Shown piece after piece: positions 61,345-64,000 of a DNA stretch of 64,000 bases. Position 1 is the stretch's first letter. The number at the start of each line of letters is the position of its first letter. The position numbers were made by a program, and so were the translations under genes. Location: assembly GCF_014466955.1 (NCBI RefSeq), contig NZ_AP023396.1, forward strand, positions 2,108,001 to 2,172,000, read 5' to 3'. The stretch is from Nocardia wallacei (GTDB lineage: Bacteria; Actinomycetota; Actinomycetes; Mycobacteriales; Mycobacteriaceae). The notes below the pieces were generated by a model that made no database searches, was not told where the DNA came from, and saw only the letters and a program-made list of their open reading frames with translations.

Positions 61345-63833
61345 TCGGTGCGGGCTGGGATCGGCTGCGGCTGTTCAACATCGGCGAACTTCTGATCCAC
61401 CGCGGCCGCACCCTGATGTCGATGGCGGTCATGGCGGTTTCGGCCGCGCTGCTGGTCGCCGTGCTGAGCATCGCCGGCTCGGTCACCGGCTCGGTGGACA
61501 AGCTCACCCACGCCCTCGGCGGCAAGGCGCAACTGGAGATCTCCGGCATCACCGAATCCGGCTTCGATCAGCAACTGCTGCCGGAGCTGCGGGCCGTGCC
61601 CGGCGTCGAGGCGGCCGTCCCGATGCTGCGCACCCGGGTGGGCAACCACGGCGACCGGACGCTGCTGGTCGGCGCCGACGCCAGTGTGGCGGCGCTGGGC
61701 AGCGACCTGGACGGCCCGATGCGCGGGGATGCGGCGAAGCTGCTGTCGGTTCCTAACGGCGTCCTGGTCGGCGCGGCTCTCGGACATGCCGAGGGCGAAC
61801 GATTCCGGCTCGGCTCGGCCACCGTCACGGTCGCGGGCGTGCTCGACGAGGCCGCCTCGAAGGACCTCAACGGCGGGCATATCGTCGTCGCCACCCTGCC
61901 GGTGGCACAGCAACTGGTGAACCGCGTCGGCATGCTGGACTCCGTCCAAATCGTCCCGAGGCCGGATACCGATGTCGGACAACTACGTTCGGACCTGACC
62001 GCGGTGGTGAACGGGCGAGCGGTGGTGGCCGACCCGAGCCTGCGGACGGCGCAGGCCGGAGGCGCCATTCAGCTGGTCCGCTACTCGACAACGATGGCAT
62101 CCGCCGCCGCGTTGATCGTCTCGGGGTTCCTCATCTACAACGCGATGAGCATGGCCGTGGCGCAACGGCGTCCGATGCTCTCGCTGTTGCGCGCGATAGG
62201 TGGCCGGCGCGGGCCCATGGTGCGCGACCTGGTCGCCGAGGCCGCCCTGCTGGGCGTGGTGGGCGGCGCCATCGGCGCGGTGATCGGAATGTTCGCGGGG
62301 CGCACCGCGATCGACAAGATCCCGTCGGCGATGGTGGCCGCGGTGGAGTCGCGCACCGAGTACATGGTGCCGTGGTACGCGATTCCGGTCGCGATCGCCG
62401 CCTGCGTCCTCGCGAGTGTGGCGGCCGCCTCGATCGCCGCCCGGCAGATCTACAAGGTCGAGCCGATCGAGGCGCTGGCTCCGGTCGGGGTGTCGAAATC
62501 CGATCTGGTGCCCCCGCTACTGCGGTGGCTGGCCGGGCTCACCGGCGTGGGGATGATCGTCGCGGCGGTATTCGTCGCCGAGGCGAAGCTGGGCCGGTTG
62601 TCCCTGGCGGCCATCTCGCTGTCGATCGCGGGAGCGGTGGGGCTGTGCTTCGCGGCGTCCGGGCCGATCATCCGGTTGGCCGCGGGAATCGCGCGACTGT
62701 TCGGCGCCCCGGGCGCCCTGGGCGCGACCACCATCGAGCGTGCCCCGCGCCGGGTCTGGGCGACCACCATGACGGTCATGATCGGCGTCACGGCGACGGT
62801 CGCGATGGGCGGCGCATCGCGCAACCTGGTCGATTCGGCGGCGGCGTCGTTCCAGGACCTCGCCGACCGCGACGCCTACGTGAGCCCGTCGGCGCTGGCC
62901 GAATTCCCCACGGGCCCATTGCTTCCGACCGACCTGCGGGAGCGGATCCGCGCGGTGCCCGGAGTGGAGAACGTCGGCGCCGCCCAGATGGCCTTCGCCA
63001 CGCTCGGCCGCGACCGGGTGATGCTGCAGGCCTACGAGAACGGGGTGCGCTCCTCCCTGATCGGCGAGCTGGACCCGGCTGTGCCGAAGCAGATGGCGTC
63101 CGGCGAGGGTGTGGTGCTGTCGCGAGACGTCGCCAAATCACTGGGCGTCCACCAGGGCTCGGTGCTGGACATGCCGACTCCCACCGGCATCCACAACGTC
63201 CGGGTGCTCCAGGTGATCCCGTACTTCTCGGCCGTCTCCGGCATCGTGCTGCTGGACATCGACATCATGCGGCAGTGGTACGAACGGCCCGGCGAGACGA
63301 TCCTCGGCGTCGATTTCGCCCCCGGCGCCGACGAGGCCGCGGTGCTGGCCGCTCTGCGCCGGGTCGCCGGGCCCGACCTGGCCGTCGACACCGGCCAGGA
63401 GGCGGTGGCCGCGGTTTCCCAAGGCGTGCAACAGGGAACGTCGTTGTCCAGTTCGATTCTCTGGATCGTGGTTTTGGTATCCACCGCGGCGTTGCTCAAC
63501 ACACTGATGCTGTCGGTGCTGGAACGCCGTCGCGAACTCGGCGTGCTGCGCGCGATGGGCACCAGCCGTCGCTTTCTGTTGCGCACCGTGATCACCGAGG
63601 CCATCGGCATCGGAATGGCCGGTGCCGCAATCGGATTGGTCACCGGTGCCGCCGTGCAATACCTCGCCACGCTCGCGATGGGCCAGGCCATGACCATCGA
63701 CGTGGTCTACCGGCCGAGCCCGATCCTGTTGGTCTACGGTGCCGCCGCGCTGATCCTGGCCCTGCTGGGTGCCATCCCACCGGCCTTCCGCGCGGCCCGG
63801 ATGCCGATCGTCGAGGCCATCGCCGCCGACTGA
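61341..63833 (+). CDS. FtsX-like ABC permease (MacB type, two FtsX domains)
   Basis: An 830-residue permease with the actinobacterial arrangement of two FtsX units: TM near the N-terminus, a large external domain (~50-240), three TMs (~250-370), two further TMs (~390-440), a second external domain (~490-690) and three C-terminal TMs (~705-825; SVLERRRELGVLRAMGTSRRFLLRTV). Works with the preceding ATPase. With no outer-membrane partner, likely roles are lipoprotein, peptide or antibiotic removal. Likely controlled by the divergent two-component system. Confidence 0.92.
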   Translation: MIGAGWDRLRLFNIGELLIHRGRTLMSMAVMAVSAALLVAVLSIAGSVTGSVDKLTHALGGKAQLEISGITESGFDQQLLPELRAVPGVEAAVPMLRTRVGNHGDRTLLVGADASVAALGSDLDGPMRGDAAKLLSVPNGVLVGAALGHAEGERFRLGSATVTVAGVLDEAASKDLNGGHIVVATLPVAQQLVNRVGMLDSVQIVPRPDTDVGQLRSDLTAVVNGRAVVADPSLRTAQAGGAIQLVRYSTTMASAAALIVSGFLIYNAMSMAVAQRRPMLSLLRAIGGRRGPMVRDLVAEAALLGVVGGAIGAVIGMFAGRTAIDKIPSAMVAAVESRTEYMVPWYAIPVAIAACVLASVAAASIAARQIYKVEPIEALAPVGVSKSDLVPPLLRWLAGLTGVGMIVAAVFVAEAKLGRLSLAAISLSIAGAVGLCFAASGPIIRLAAGIARLFGAPGALGATTIERAPRRVWATTMTVMIGVTATVAMGGASRNLVDSAAASFQDLADRDAYVSPSALAEFPTGPLLPTDLRERIRAVPGVENVGAAQMAFATLGRDRVMLQAYENGVRSSLIGELDPAVPKQMASGEGVVLSRDVAKSLGVHQGSVLDMPTPTGIHNVRVLQVIPYFSAVSGIVLLDIDIMRQWYERPGETILGVDFAPGADEAAVLAALRRVAGPDLAVDTGQEAVAAVSQGVQQGTSLSSSILWIVVLVSTAALLNTLMLSVLERRRELGVLRAMGTSRRFLLRTVITEAIGIGMAGAAIGLVTGAAVQYLATLAMGQAMTIDVVYRPSPILLVYGAAALILALLGAIPPAFRAARMPIVEAIAAD

Positions 63834-63850
63834 TCGGTCGAGGAGGGGAA

Positions 63851-63877
63851 CCCTCACCCGGCTCGGGCGGGTGAGGG
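63851..63877 (+). terminator. Hairpin terminator after the exporter operon
   Basis: CCCTCACCCG and CGGGTGAGGG, perfect ten-base arms with a seven-base loop, 18 bases after the permease stop. Confidence 0.75.
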
Positions 63878-63896
63878 TCACCGGGGCGACCTTACT

Positions 63897-63902
63897 TAGA
63901 CT
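63897..63902 (+). promoter_or_regulatory. -10 element of a leaderless gatB promoter
   Basis: TAGACT, seven bases before the gatB ATG at 63910, without a ribosome binding site. Confidence 0.5.
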
Positions 63903-63909
63903 GAGAGAC

Positions 63910-64000
63910 ATGACTGCACCCACGGTGGACTTGATGGACTATGCCGACGTCGTCGACCGGTACGAGCCGGTGCTGGGCATGGAGGTCCACGTCGAACTGG
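63910..64000 (+). CDS. gatB: Asp/Glu-tRNA amidotransferase subunit B (5' end only)
   Basis: The first 30 codons only; the gene runs off the window. The product starts MTAPTVDLMDYADVVDRYEP and continues VLGMEVHVEL, the conserved GatB N-terminus. It has its own promoter and lies about 20 kb from gatCA. Confidence 0.9.
   Translation, partial: MTAPTVDLMDYADVVDRYEPVLGMEVHVEL

Overview
The window reads as a high-G+C actinobacterial chromosome, most likely Nocardia or a close relative in the Mycobacteriales. The main evidence is a backbone I recognise from the Mycobacterium tuberculosis Rv3034c-Rv3009c region: an acyltransferase, etfA/etfB, the methyltransferase-GH57-glycosyltransferase set linked to methylglucose lipopolysaccharide, a GNAT/PlsC acyltransferase pair, iscS-mnmA, a MetE-like protein, ligA, an ACT protein, gatC-gatA, pfkA and gatB. 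These comparisons come from memory; no search was run. No rRNA, tRNA, insertion sequence, prophage or CRISPR array was seen.

Layout. 0-9.7 kb: hexapeptide acyltransferase, a DUF1697 protein, a type II NADH dehydrogenase divergent from a LysR regulator, a complete conservon (cvnA-cvnE, minus strand) ending in a degenerate cytochrome P450, an APH-like kinase and a DUF1707 protein. 9.8-17.9 kb: etfB-etfA facing a methyltransferase-GH57-GT4 operon, a PadR regulator, a 25-bp tandem repeat array, then an OlsB-like and PlsC-like acyltransferase pair. 18-31 kb (accessory): an orphan iolB behind a truncated ORF, a permease/CBS pair, a nuclease-like protein, an AhpD-like protein divergent from a MarR-MFS operon, an ECF41-type sigma factor divergent from a hydrolase-DoxX-CMD operon, two small secreted proteins and unknowns. 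31-43.5 kb: iscS-mnmA, MetE-like, an AAA ATPase divergent from an ArsR-SRPBCC fusion, a PPOX protein, ligA, ACT, gatC-gatA.

43.5-63.9 kb lies between gatCA and gatB. It holds a MarR regulator, a membrane alpha/beta hydrolase, a phospholipase A2-like protein, and then two converging cassettes with the same order: histidine kinase, NarL-type response regulator, Ser/Thr protein kinase. One cassette is on the plus strand (46.8-50.9 kb). The other is on the minus strand (60.0-54.3 kb) and continues into two tandem class A beta-lactamase-like lipoproteins and then pfkA. The second cassette is divergent from a small protein and a MacB/FtsX-type exporter, with a perfect inverted repeat in the shared promoter region. 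This envelope-signalling block is the most interesting part of the window.

Two themes recur. Many genes have a TANNNT hexamer 6-7 bases before the start codon and no ribosome binding site, as expected for leaderless transcripts; I used this to choose several starts. Three separate tandem repeat arrays (25, 29 and 19 bp) lie between or at the ends of genes.
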